Assembly: GCA_018672145.1 (NCBI GenBank)
Contig: JABHGH010000024.1
Location: 1-5,911 of the forward strand
Reading direction: 5' to 3'
DNA from: Flavobacteriaceae bacterium
Lineage (GTDB): Bacteria > Bacteroidota > Bacteroidia > Flavobacteriales > Flavobacteriaceae
DNA length: 5,911 bases
Below the pieces are notes generated by a model. The model was not told the origin of the DNA. It did not search any database and saw nothing but the letters and a program-made list of their open reading frames with translations. Positions 1 to 5,911 of the stretch are shown here, one piece after another; positions within the stretch are counted from its first letter, which is position 1; each line of letters opens with the position of its first letter. Position numbers and translations under genes: made by a program.

Positions 1-162
1 TTCATCAGCAGCAGGAGTTTCCTCTTTAGCTTCAGGAGCAGCCTCTTCAGCTTCAGGAGCAGCCTCTTCAGCTGGTGCTTCTTCAGCAGCATGAGTTTCC
101 TCTTTAGCTTCAGGAGCAGCCTCTTCAGTTGGCGCTTCTTCAGCAGCAGGAGTTTCCTCTTT
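1..162 (-). repeat. In-frame tandem repeats (57-bp unit) encoding the acidic S16 tail
   Basis: Two full 57-bp units, 106-162 and 49-105, differ at only 3 positions by my count. Positions 28-48 repeat the first 21 bp of the neighbouring unit (49-69) exactly. Positions 1-27 match 136-162 at 26 of 27 bases and run off the edge. Each unit encodes 19 residues of the form KEETxAAEEAPxEEAAPEA, so length changes keep the reading frame. The near-identity at DNA level, including third codon positions, points to recent duplication or replication slippage rather than old protein repeats. The array may continue to the left of the window. Confidence 0.9.
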
Positions 163-663
163 TACTTCTTGAGCAGTTTCTTCAGCGGCTACTTCAGCAG
201 CTGCAGCCTCTTCGGCAGCAGCGGCTGCTTCTTTACGTTTAGCGCTTACTTCTTGCTCAGCAGCAAGAGCGGCAGCACGTGCCTTGTTTGCTTCGCTGTC
301 GATTTTGTTTTGTAAAGATTCGTTTTTACCTTCTTTTTCTTTGAGCCAAGCGTCAAATTTAGCGATGACTTCTTCATCAGTATGAGCACCTTTACGTGCT
401 CCATTGATGAGGTGATTTTTAAGCATGGCACCTTTGTCAGAAAGGATGTTTCGAGCAGTGTCGGATGGCTGTGCCCCATTTTGTAACCATTCTACAGCTT
501 TGTCGATATCTAGCTCGACAGACGCTGGGTGTGTGTTTGGATTATAACGGCCTAATTTTTCGAGGTATCGACCGTCTCTTTTAGCGCGAGAGTCTGCTGC
601 GACGATCCAATAAATGGGTTTACCTTTTTTTCCGTGTCTTTGAAGTCGAATACGTACTGGCAT
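1..663 (-). CDS. rpsP: 30S ribosomal protein S16 with long acidic C-terminal tail (partial, 3' end beyond left edge)
   Basis: This gene encodes small-subunit protein S16, which binds 16S rRNA and helps 30S assembly. The ATG is the complement of 661-663, and the frame stays open for 221 codons to position 1, so the C-terminus is missing. The N-terminus MPVRIRLQRHGKKGKP is the S16 signature. It is followed by YWIVAADSRAKRDGRYLEKLG and, near residue 65, a GAQPSDTARNIL block, both typical of the family. The S16 core occupies about residues 1-82, the full length of the E. coli protein. A Lys/Glu/Ala-rich, probably helical segment follows, and from about residue 130 a tail made almost only of Ala, Glu, Pro, Thr and Lys. 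Extended S16 tails are, from memory, common in Bacteroidota. The last visible part is a tandem repeat (separate entry). A good promoter lies upstream. By common gene order rimM might follow to the left, but that is inference. The family call is very secure; the tail's role is unknown. Confidence 0.96.
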   Translation of the reverse strand, partial: MPVRIRLQRHGKKGKPIYWIVAADSRAKRDGRYLEKLGRYNPNTHPASVELDIDKAVEWLQNGAQPSDTARNILSDKGAMLKNHLINGARKGAHTDEEVIAKFDAWLKEKEGKNESLQNKIDSEANKARAAALAAEQEVSAKRKEAAAAAEEAAAAEVAAEETAQEVKEETPAAEEAPTEEAAPEAKEETHAAEEAPAEEAAPEAEEAAPEAKEETPAADE

Positions 664-678
664 ATCAGATTAATTTAT

Positions 679-693
679 AAGGTCCGAAACCTT
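679..693 (-). promoter_or_regulatory. Small hairpin in the predicted rpsP leader
   Basis: The inverted repeat AAGGT-5 nt-ACCTT lies between the predicted rpsP promoter and its start codon. In the rpsP transcript it would form a 5-bp stem with a UUCGG loop, possibly closed by one more U-G pair, ending 15 nt before the ATG. It could influence translation initiation or mRNA stability of a ribosomal protein gene. The stem is short and could also be chance; no regulatory function is demonstrated by the sequence. Confidence 0.3.
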
Positions 694-709
694 GGTTATT
701 AATGAACGG

Positions 710-739
710 CAAATTTACATTATTTTTATAAATACACAA
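710..739 (-). promoter_or_regulatory. Bacteroidota-type promoter for rpsP
   Basis: On the minus strand TTG (complement of 737-739) is followed after 19 nt by TAAATTTG (complement of 710-717). This fits the Bacteroidota primary-sigma consensus TTG/TAnnTTTG with its usual spacing. Transcription would begin near 703, giving a leader of about 40 nt before the rpsP ATG. The -33 element is CTTG rather than the fuller TTTG. Confidence 0.7.
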
Positions 740-816
740 GCGTTAATAACTTCTTGTTTTATGAACGTGATTATGGTCATGAGTTATTTATTTTTAACGT
801 CACTTTAGACCGTTCT

Positions 817-3800
817 ATGTACCTAGTTTTTGACACCGAAACCACTGGACTTCCACGCAATTGGAGTGCACCTCTCTCTGATAGCGAGAACTGGCCACGC
901 TGTGTTCAGATCGCATGGCAGCTTCATGCAAGTGATGGGACGCTACTTTCTCATGAAAACTATTTGGTTAAGCCAATAGGATTTGACATTCCCTTTGAGT
1001 CTGAAAAAGTACATGGGATTTCTACGGCCCTTGCGTCAAAAGATGGTTTGGAAATTGAAAGTGTTATCGAAAGCTTCTTAGTTGCCATTGACCAGGCGAG
1101 TTACTTGGTGGGGCATAACCTTAAGTTTGATCTCAACATCATGGGCGCAGAATTGCTTCGTCTTGGCCGCGATAACATCTTGGTTGATAGGGCAGTTTTA
1201 GATACTTGTACAGAAAACACCGCTACCTTATGCGAACTTCCTGGTGGTCGAGGAGGAAAGTTTAAGCTGCCTACACTCAGTGAACTGTATACATTTTTGC
1301 ACAAGGATTCTTTTGCCGAAGCACACAACGCAACAGCAGATGTCGAAGCAACCGCACGGGTATTTTTGGAATTGATGCGTTTGGGTAAATTCACCCTCAC
1401 TGAATTACAGCCTTCTGTACAGGAGATACAGTCTGCCTTTCAGGACCAAGTGCCACTTGCTGGGCTTACACACCGCAATCTTCATCAGGCAACAAAAGCA
1501 TTAAGCACACCCCAAACTGCGGTTCCTGTGACTGAACAAAAGACAGTAGAAACACTTCCTTTTTGTCACCTCCATACACATTCTCAGTTTTCGATTTTAC
1601 AGTCAACCATCTCTGTTAAAAAATTGGTTTCTCATGCAGCAACGATGAGAATGCCTGCGGTGGCGATTACAGACCTTGGGAATTTGATGGGAGCTTTTCA
1701 TTTTGTAAAAGCGGTCAATCAACACAATAAAAAAACAGAAGAAGAAGGGGGAGTTCCACTTAAGCCAATCATAGGTGTGACATTGAATGTGTGTGCTAAT
1801 CACACAGACAGAACACATAGAGATGATGGGTATCAAGTGGTGTTTTTGGCGAAAAACAAAAACGGATATCACAATTTGGCAAAACTTTCTTCGATGGCCT
1901 ATACAGAGGGTTTTTACTATGTTCCTCGTATTGATAGAGAGTTAATACTCGCCCACAAAGATGACATCATAGTGCTTACCGGGAATCTCTACGGAGAAGT
2001 GCCACACAAAATCCTCAATGTAGGCGCACAGCAAGCCGAGGATGCTTTGTTGTGGTGGAAAGAACAATTTGGAGCGGATTTATATGTCGAATTGATGCGA
2101 CACAACCAAGAAGATGAGACACGTGTGAACTCGGCGTTACTCGATTTGGCAAAAAAGCATGATGTCAAATATATTGCTTCCAATAGTTGTTATTATTTGG
2201 AAAAAGATGAGGCGAATGCTCACGACATTTTATTGTGTGTTAAGGATGGTGAAAAGCAATCCACACCCATAGGAAGAGGACGTGGGTATCGCTACGGCCT
2301 TCCCAATCAGGAATACTATTTTAAGTCTTCTGCAGAGATGAATAAACTCTTCTCTGATATTCCCGCAGCGATTGAGAATATTGGCGAGATCGTTGATAAG
2401 GTGGAACACTTTGCATTGGCGCGTGATGTGCTTCTTCCCAAGTTTGATATTCCGACTGAATTTTTGGTTGCAGAGGATGAAAAAGATGGTGGGAAAAGAG
2501 GTGAGAACTCATATCTACACCACATCACGAAAGCAGGCGCAAAGGAACGCTATGGTACATTAACAAAAGAGATTCAAGAACGGATTGAGTTTGAGTTGAG
2601 TGTCATTGAAAAAACAGGTTATCCGGGGTACTTTTTGATTGTACAAGACCTCATTGCAGCAGCGAGATCATTGGATGTTTCTGTAGGACCAGGGCGAGGG
2701 TCAGCAGCAGGCTCGGTGGTCGCCTACTGCCTGAAAATCACAAACATAGATCCGATTAAGTACGATTTGCTTTTTGAGCGGTTTTTAAATCCAGATCGTG
2801 TGAGTATGCCTGATATCGACATCGATTTTGATGATGAAGGAAGGTCAAAAGTGATGGACTATGTGATTGAAAAATACGGTGCTAAACAGGTGGCGCAAAT
2901 CGTAACCTATGGAACGATGGCAGCGAAATCATCGGTTCGGGATACAGCACGAGTTTTGGATCTTCCCTTGGGAGACGCAGACCGCTTGGCAAAGTTGATT
3001 CCAAACATCAAGCTTCATGCCATTTTTGGAGAAGATGTTGCCCAGCTCAAACAAGACTTACGTGCAGACGAATATCAGCGTGTGGAAGAATTGAAATCAA
3101 TTGCTAAAGGAGATGACTTAGAGGGGGAGACGCTTACGCAAGCCAAAATTTTGGAAGGCTCTCTGCGCAATACAGGCACACACGCGTGTGGTGTGATTAT
3201 TACACCTGAAGATATTAGTAACCTTGTGCCAGTTGCGACTGCTAAAGATTCAGATTTGGTCGTTACGCAATTTGATAACGCCGTTGTAGAGAGTGCTGGT
3301 TTGCTCAAAATGGATTTTTTGGGATTAAAAACGCTAACACTGATTAAGGACACAGTCAAGCTTGTTCAATATCGTCATAAGATTGCCCTTAATCCAGATG
3401 AATTTCCTTTAGATGATGAACCTACCTATGCTTTGTTTCAAGGGGGTGAAACGGTGGGAATTTTTCAGTATGAAAGTGTAGGAATGCAGCGCTATTTGCG
3501 TGAATTAAAGCCCAATAAGTTCGAGGACTTGATTGCGATGAACGCCTTATACCGCCCAGGACCTTTGGAGTACATTCCGAGTTTTGTTCGTCGAAAAAAT
3601 GGGGAAGAGGAGATACAGTATGATTTACCCGAAATGGAACATCATCTCAAACAAACCTACGGTATCACAGTCTATCAAGAACAAGTGATGCTTTTGTCGC
3701 AGGAACTAGCTGGCTTTAGTAAGGGTGAAGCAGACGTACTTCGTAAAGCAATGGGTAAAAAGATTTTCGCCTTGCTGGAGCAGCTCAAGCCAAAATTTAT

Positions 3801-5127
3801 CAATGGCGGAAAAGAGCGTGGGCATGATGAGAAAATTTTAGAAAAAATTTGGAAAGACTGGGAAGCATTTGCATCGTATGCGTTTAACAAATCTCACTCT
3901 ACTTGCTATGCTTGGATTGCATATCAGACAGCTTATCTGAAGGCAAATTATCCTGCAGAATATATGGCTGCTGTATTATCCAACAACATGAGTGATATCA
4001 AGCAAGTTAGCTTTTTTATGGAAGAGTGTCGCCGCATGGGTATTCCTGTATTAGGTCCTGATGTAAACGAATCTTTTTATAAATTCACAGTAAATGACGA
4101 CAATGCCATTCGTTTTGGAATGGGTGCGGTAAAAGGGGTTGGACAAGGCGCTGTAAACAGTATTGTTGAAGGCAGAAAAGACAATCCATATTCCTCTCTT
4201 TTTGATCTTACAAAACGAATTGATTTGCGAGCTGCAAATAAAAAAACCTTTGAGAGTTTGGTGTTGGCAGGCGGCTTGGACTCTTTGGGGGCAGCTCACC
4301 GTTCACAGTATTTTCAAGACAAAGGAGATGGCGTTTCATTTTTGGAAAAAGCACTCCGTTTTGGCGCTACATTCCAGGAGCATGAAAACTCATCACAGGT
4401 GAGCCTCTTTGGTGCTGAAAGCAATGCGTCATTGGCAGAGCCCGAAATCCCAGAATGTGAGCCATGGGGGACGCTTCATGAACTCAAGCAAGAAAAGGAA
4501 GTTGTTGGAATTTACCTTTCAGGTCACCCGTTAGATGACTTCAAACACACTCTCTCTCATTTTTGTAATGCAAAAGTGGGACTGTTCAATGAACTTGAAC
4601 TTCTGGTGAATAAGGAACTCTCGTTTGGAGGTATCGTTGGCGAAGTTGATCATCGAGTTTCCAAAAACGGTAAGGGGTGGGCTATTTTTCAATTGGAAGA
4701 CTATGATGACGTATTTAGTTTTCGAATTTTTGGAGAGGAGTATTTAAAGTTTCGTCACCAACTTGTTGAGAATAACTTTGTCCATGTAAAAGCTTTTGTT
4801 CGGCCTGGCTGGCTGAATAAGGAAACGGGCAAACAAGGCGACCCTCGTATACAGTTTACAGAGTTCCGTCAATTGCAAGATACGATGAGTTCTTACGCCA
4901 AAAAACTGACATTAAAAATTAATGTGAACCAATTGGAGAAAGAAAAGTTGGCACAACTCTCGAAAATGGTTAATGAACACAAAGGTGATCACAAGTTGGA
5001 TGTCACATTTTATGAGCTTGATAAGCAGATTAAACTGGTGATGCATAGCCGAAAAAAGAAGGTGAATATCTGCGCTGAGTTGTTGGAAGCCTTGGATAAA
5101 GAGCAGATTCATTTTAAACTCAACTAG
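817..5127 (+). CDS. dnaE: DNA polymerase III alpha subunit with fused N-terminal DEDDh 3'-5' exonuclease
   Basis: This is the catalytic subunit of the replicative polymerase, 1436 residues. The N-terminus is a DEDDh exonuclease: DTETTG (D6, E8), GHNLKFD (D105) and HNATAD (H170, D175). The PHP domain follows from about residue 249 (HLHTHS, H251/H253/H255), but several expected metal ligands are changed: TDL at 285-287, T322, and NSCYY at 456-460. The polymerase core has PGRGSAAGS (625-633), PDIDID (665-670, catalytic D666 and D668), MDFLGL with the third catalytic D833, and YRPGP at 912-916. Helix-hairpin-helix elements lie near 1105-1160, a beta-clamp motif QVSLF at 1194-1198, and an OB fold at about 1266-1330. 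E. coli DnaE is 1160 residues; the excess is mostly the exonuclease and linker. I chose ATG 817 over an in-frame TTG at 754 because the exonuclease begins directly with MYLVFDTETTG. No consensus promoter is clear upstream; TATTTTTA at 789-796 is a weak -7 candidate. No frameshift seen. Confidence 0.97.
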   Translation: MYLVFDTETTGLPRNWSAPLSDSENWPRCVQIAWQLHASDGTLLSHENYLVKPIGFDIPFESEKVHGISTALASKDGLEIESVIESFLVAIDQASYLVGHNLKFDLNIMGAELLRLGRDNILVDRAVLDTCTENTATLCELPGGRGGKFKLPTLSELYTFLHKDSFAEAHNATADVEATARVFLELMRLGKFTLTELQPSVQEIQSAFQDQVPLAGLTHRNLHQATKALSTPQTAVPVTEQKTVETLPFCHLHTHSQFSILQSTISVKKLVSHAATMRMPAVAITDLGNLMGAFHFVKAVNQHNKKTEEEGGVPLKPIIGVTLNVCANHTDRTHRDDGYQVVFLAKNKNGYHNLAKLSSMAYTEGFYYVPRIDRELILAHKDDIIVLTGNLYGEVPHKILNVGAQQAEDALLWWKEQFGADLYVELMRHNQEDETRVNSALLDLAKKHDVKYIASNSCYYLEKDEANAHDILLCVKDGEKQSTPIGRGRGYRYGLPNQEYYFKSSAEMNKLFSDIPAAIENIGEIVDKVEHFALARDVLLPKFDIPTEFLVAEDEKDGGKRGENSYLHHITKAGAKERYGTLTKEIQERIEFELSVIEKTGYPGYFLIVQDLIAAARSLDVSVGPGRGSAAGSVVAYCLKITNIDPIKYDLLFERFLNPDRVSMPDIDIDFDDEGRSKVMDYVIEKYGAKQVAQIVTYGTMAAKSSVRDTARVLDLPLGDADRLAKLIPNIKLHAIFGEDVAQLKQDLRADEYQRVEELKSIAKGDDLEGETLTQAKILEGSLRNTGTHACGVIITPEDISNLVPVATAKDSDLVVTQFDNAVVESAGLLKMDFLGLKTLTLIKDTVKLVQYRHKIALNPDEFPLDDEPTYALFQGGETVGIFQYESVGMQRYLRELKPNKFEDLIAMNALYRPGPLEYIPSFVRRKNGEEEIQYDLPEMEHHLKQTYGITVYQEQVMLLSQELAGFSKGEADVLRKAMGKKIFALLEQLKPKFINGGKERGHDEKILEKIWKDWEAFASYAFNKSHSTCYAWIAYQTAYLKANYPAEYMAAVLSNNMSDIKQVSFFMEECRRMGIPVLGPDVNESFYKFTVNDDNAIRFGMGAVKGVGQGAVNSIVEGRKDNPYSSLFDLTKRIDLRAANKKTFESLVLAGGLDSLGAAHRSQYFQDKGDGVSFLEKALRFGATFQEHENSSQVSLFGAESNASLAEPEIPECEPWGTLHELKQEKEVVGIYLSGHPLDDFKHTLSHFCNAKVGLFNELELLVNKELSFGGIVGEVDHRVSKNGKGWAIFQLEDYDDVFSFRIFGEEYLKFRHQLVENNFVHVKAFVRPGWLNKETGKQGDPRIQFTEFRQLQDTMSSYAKKLTLKINVNQLEKEKLAQLSKMVNEHKGDHKLDVTFYELDKQIKLVMHSRKKKVNICAELLEALDKEQIHFKLN

Positions 5128-5181
5128 GGAATGTGAGCATTTGACAATCACTTTGATCAAAAGCAATGTTGAAAAAAGGTA

Positions 5182-5208
5182 TTGGCATGTGAATAAATAC
5201 TATTTTTG
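5182..5208 (+). promoter_or_regulatory. Bacteroidota-type promoter for trxA
   Basis: TATTTTTG at 5201-5208 is an exact TAnnTTTG -7 element, 20 nt before the trxA ATG. A TTG at 5182-5184 is the best -33 candidate, with a somewhat short spacing of 16 nt. Transcription would start about 5214, leaving a leader of some 15 nt with no Shine-Dalgarno sequence. This suggests trxA can be transcribed independently of dnaE, although no terminator separates the two. Confidence 0.6.
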
Positions 5209-5228
5209 CATCATAAAAATGTATAGAA

Positions 5229-5546
5229 ATGGCTTTAGAAATTACAGACGCAACATTTGAAGAGGTTGTTTTACAATCAGACAAACCTGTTTTAGTTGAT
5301 TTTTGGGCTGCATGGTGTGGTCCATGCCGAATGGTTGGGCCAATCATTGACGAAATCAGCACAGATTACGAAGGCAAGGCAGTTGTTGGTAAGGTTGATG
5401 TAGATGCAAATCAAGAGTTTGCCGCGAAATATGGCGTTCGTAACATCCCTACTGTGTTGTTGTTTAAAAACGGAGAGTTGATTGACCGTAAGGTTGGTGT
5501 TTCCCCAAAGCAGGTTTACGCAGAGGCAATTGACGGTGCTTTATAG
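5229..5546 (+). CDS. trxA: Thioredoxin
   Basis: This is a small cytoplasmic thiol-disulfide oxidoreductase that reduces disulfides in target proteins and is itself recharged by thioredoxin reductase. At 105 residues it has the usual single-domain length. The active site WCGPC is at residues 29-33 (Cys30, Cys33), preceded by the VDFWA strand with the buried Asp24. The cis-proline loop NIPT carries Pro74, and KNGE follows near the C-terminus, all as in classical Trx1. There is no signal peptide or membrane segment, so it is not a periplasmic or lipoprotein relative. The gene lies 101 bp after dnaE on the same strand with its own promoter-like site. I recall dnaE followed by trxA in other Flavobacteriia, so the pair is probably conserved, though a functional link is not evident. 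No terminator is visible before the tRNA promoter. Confidence 0.97.
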   Translation: MALEITDATFEEVVLQSDKPVLVDFWAAWCGPCRMVGPIIDEISTDYEGKAVVGKVDVDANQEFAAKYGVRNIPTVLLFKNGELIDRKVGVSPKQVYAEAIDGAL

Positions 5547-5563
5547 GATAATTCACCATAGTG

Positions 5564-5594
5564 TTTGTGTAATGAAAAATGCGGTGTATATTTG
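5564..5594 (+). promoter_or_regulatory. Strong Bacteroidota-type promoter for tRNA-Asp
   Basis: TTTG at 5564-5567, a 19-nt spacer and TATATTTG at 5587-5594 give a full match to the TTTG/TAnnTTTG consensus at ideal spacing. It is the best promoter in the window. Transcription would start near 5600, just upstream of the mature tRNA 5' end at 5609, leaving a short leader for RNase P to remove. Confidence 0.8.
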
Positions 5595-5608
5595 CAGCCG
5601 CACGACCC

Positions 5609-5682
5609 GGTCTGGTAGTTCAGTTGGTTAGAATACATGCCTGTCACGCATGGGGTCGCGGGTTCGAGTCCCGTCCAGACCG
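5609..5682 (+). tRNA. tRNA-Asp (anticodon GTC)
   Basis: A complete 74-nt cloverleaf can be drawn. The acceptor stem GGTCTGG (5609-5615) pairs with CCAGACC (5675-5681), with discriminator G at 5682. The D arm is GTTC/GAAT (5618-5621 with 5631-5634) around a 9-nt loop. The anticodon stem CATGC/GCATG encloses loop CTGTCAC (5641-5647), with anticodon GTC at 5643-5645, which reads the Asp codons GAC and GAT. The variable loop is 5 nt. The T arm GCGGG-TTCGAGT-CCCGT ends the fold. G34, U35, C36 and discriminator G are the known aspartate identity elements. CCA is not encoded and must be added after transcription. The gene stands alone between its own promoter and terminator. Confidence 0.98.
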
Positions 5683-5696
5683 CTCTTTAAGATGAT

Positions 5697-5733
5697 AAAC
5701 CCTTTTAAATCAAGTATTTACGAGGGTTTTTTT
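5697..5733 (+). terminator. Rho-independent terminator after tRNA-Asp
   Basis: AAACCCT (5697-5703) pairs with AGGGTTT (5723-5729), and the stem continues, after a 2x2 internal mismatch, as TAAAT (5706-5710) with ATTTA (5716-5720) around a 5-nt loop CAAGT. A run of seven T (5727-5733) overlaps and follows the 3' arm. This ends the tRNA transcript. For the opposing minus-strand gene it would be a poor terminator because no T-run follows on that strand. Confidence 0.8.
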
Positions 5734-5783
5734 CGTTAAGGGAGGATAAATGGGAGGACAAAAAGAGAAGAAATTAAAGTGTG

Positions 5784-5911
5784 TTATAAATCTAAATTAG
5801 ATGTATTACCATCTTTATCAAATAACATAATTTTATTATTATCATTACATAGTATAAAGTCACTTAAATCTATTGTTTCGTCATATTCTTCAACATAGTT
5901 TAAGTCAAGAA
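5784..5911 (-). CDS. Unidentified protein, C-terminal fragment (5' part beyond right edge)
   Basis: The minus-strand frame is open from the right edge to a TAA at 5784-5786, giving the last 41 codons of a gene whose start is outside the window. The visible protein is acidic and Asn/Asp-rich, with pieces such as YVEEYDETIDLSDF and IMLFDKDGN, and ends NLDL. It has no Cys/His cluster, membrane segment or motif that I recognise, so I give no function. G+C over this stretch is about 20% (26 of 128), far below dnaE. It converges on the tRNA-Asp unit. It is a genuine gene end rather than chance only if the frame continues to the right; in DNA this AT-rich, 41 stop-free codons give moderate support. 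Confidence 0.5.
   Translation of the reverse strand, partial: LDLNYVEEYDETIDLSDFILCNDNNKIMLFDKDGNTSNLDL

Noticed and set aside
1..162. CRISPR-like array
   Set aside because: The repeats are contiguous without unique spacers and are in-frame coding repeats of rpsP.
91..315. Plus-strand 74-codon frame rich in Ser and Phe
   Set aside because: It is the antisense of the Ala/Glu-rich S16 tail; its composition is fully explained by reading those repeats backwards.
246..479. Minus-strand 77-codon frame within rpsP
   Set aside because: It lies in another frame of the clear S16 coding sequence and shows no family resemblance.
754..816. Upstream TTG start giving dnaE 21 more residues
   Set aside because: The added residues resemble nothing in the family, TTG is a poorer start, and the exonuclease domain begins immediately at the ATG at 817.
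5152..5161. Perfect 10-bp palindrome TTTGATCAAA upstream of trxA as an operator
   Set aside because: It is short, AT-rich, single-copy, and 20 nt upstream of the -33 element; chance is likely.
1101..5166. Several 60-100 codon frames antisense or out of frame within dnaE
   Set aside because: All lie within or overlap the end of an intact, highly conserved coding sequence and lack recognisable motifs.
5128..5181. Terminator after dnaE
   Set aside because: No GC-containing hairpin followed by a T-run is present in this stretch.
5120..5362. Minus-strand 80-codon frame across the dnaE-trxA gap
   Set aside because: It overlaps the conserved thioredoxin active-site region in antisense and contains no recognisable domain.

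Overview
This window looks like chromosomal core DNA from a member of the Bacteroidota, most probably a Flavobacteriia-like lineage. Four signs agree. Ribosomal protein S16 carries a long Ala/Glu/Pro tail. The DNA polymerase III alpha subunit has a DEDDh exonuclease fused in front of its PHP domain. Promoter-like sites match the Bacteroidota pattern TTG-(about 16-20 nt)-TAnnTTTG, and none of the main genes has an obvious Shine-Dalgarno sequence. G+C is moderate, about 40% by eye.

Layout. Positions 1-663 (minus strand) hold the start and most of rpsP (S16), which runs off the left edge inside a tandem-repeat acidic tail. A 153-bp divergent spacer (664-816) carries a well-formed rpsP promoter and a small leader hairpin. 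Positions 817-5127 (plus) hold dnaE, 1436 codons, a complete replicative polymerase with every catalytic residue I looked for. After a 101-bp gap with its own promoter comes trxA (5229-5546), a classical 105-residue thioredoxin. A tRNA-Asp(GTC) at 5609-5682 follows, with a textbook promoter upstream and an intrinsic terminator downstream. From about 5784 to the right edge, very AT-rich DNA (20% G+C) holds the last 41 codons of a minus-strand gene that I cannot identify.

How the genes relate. S16 (30S assembly), Pol III alpha (chromosome replication), thioredoxin (disulfide reduction, and electron supply to reductases in general) and tRNA-Asp are housekeeping functions. rpsP and dnaE are divergent. 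dnaE, trxA and the tRNA point the same way, but trxA and the tRNA each have a plausible promoter of their own, so they need not form one operon.

I do not see a novel multi-gene system here. The points most worth a second look are: the exonuclease-PHP-polymerase fusion in which the PHP metal site looks degraded while the exonuclease site is intact; the nearly identical 57-bp repeats in the S16 tail; and the sharp drop in G+C just past the tRNA-Asp terminator, which could mark the edge of an accessory region outside the window.
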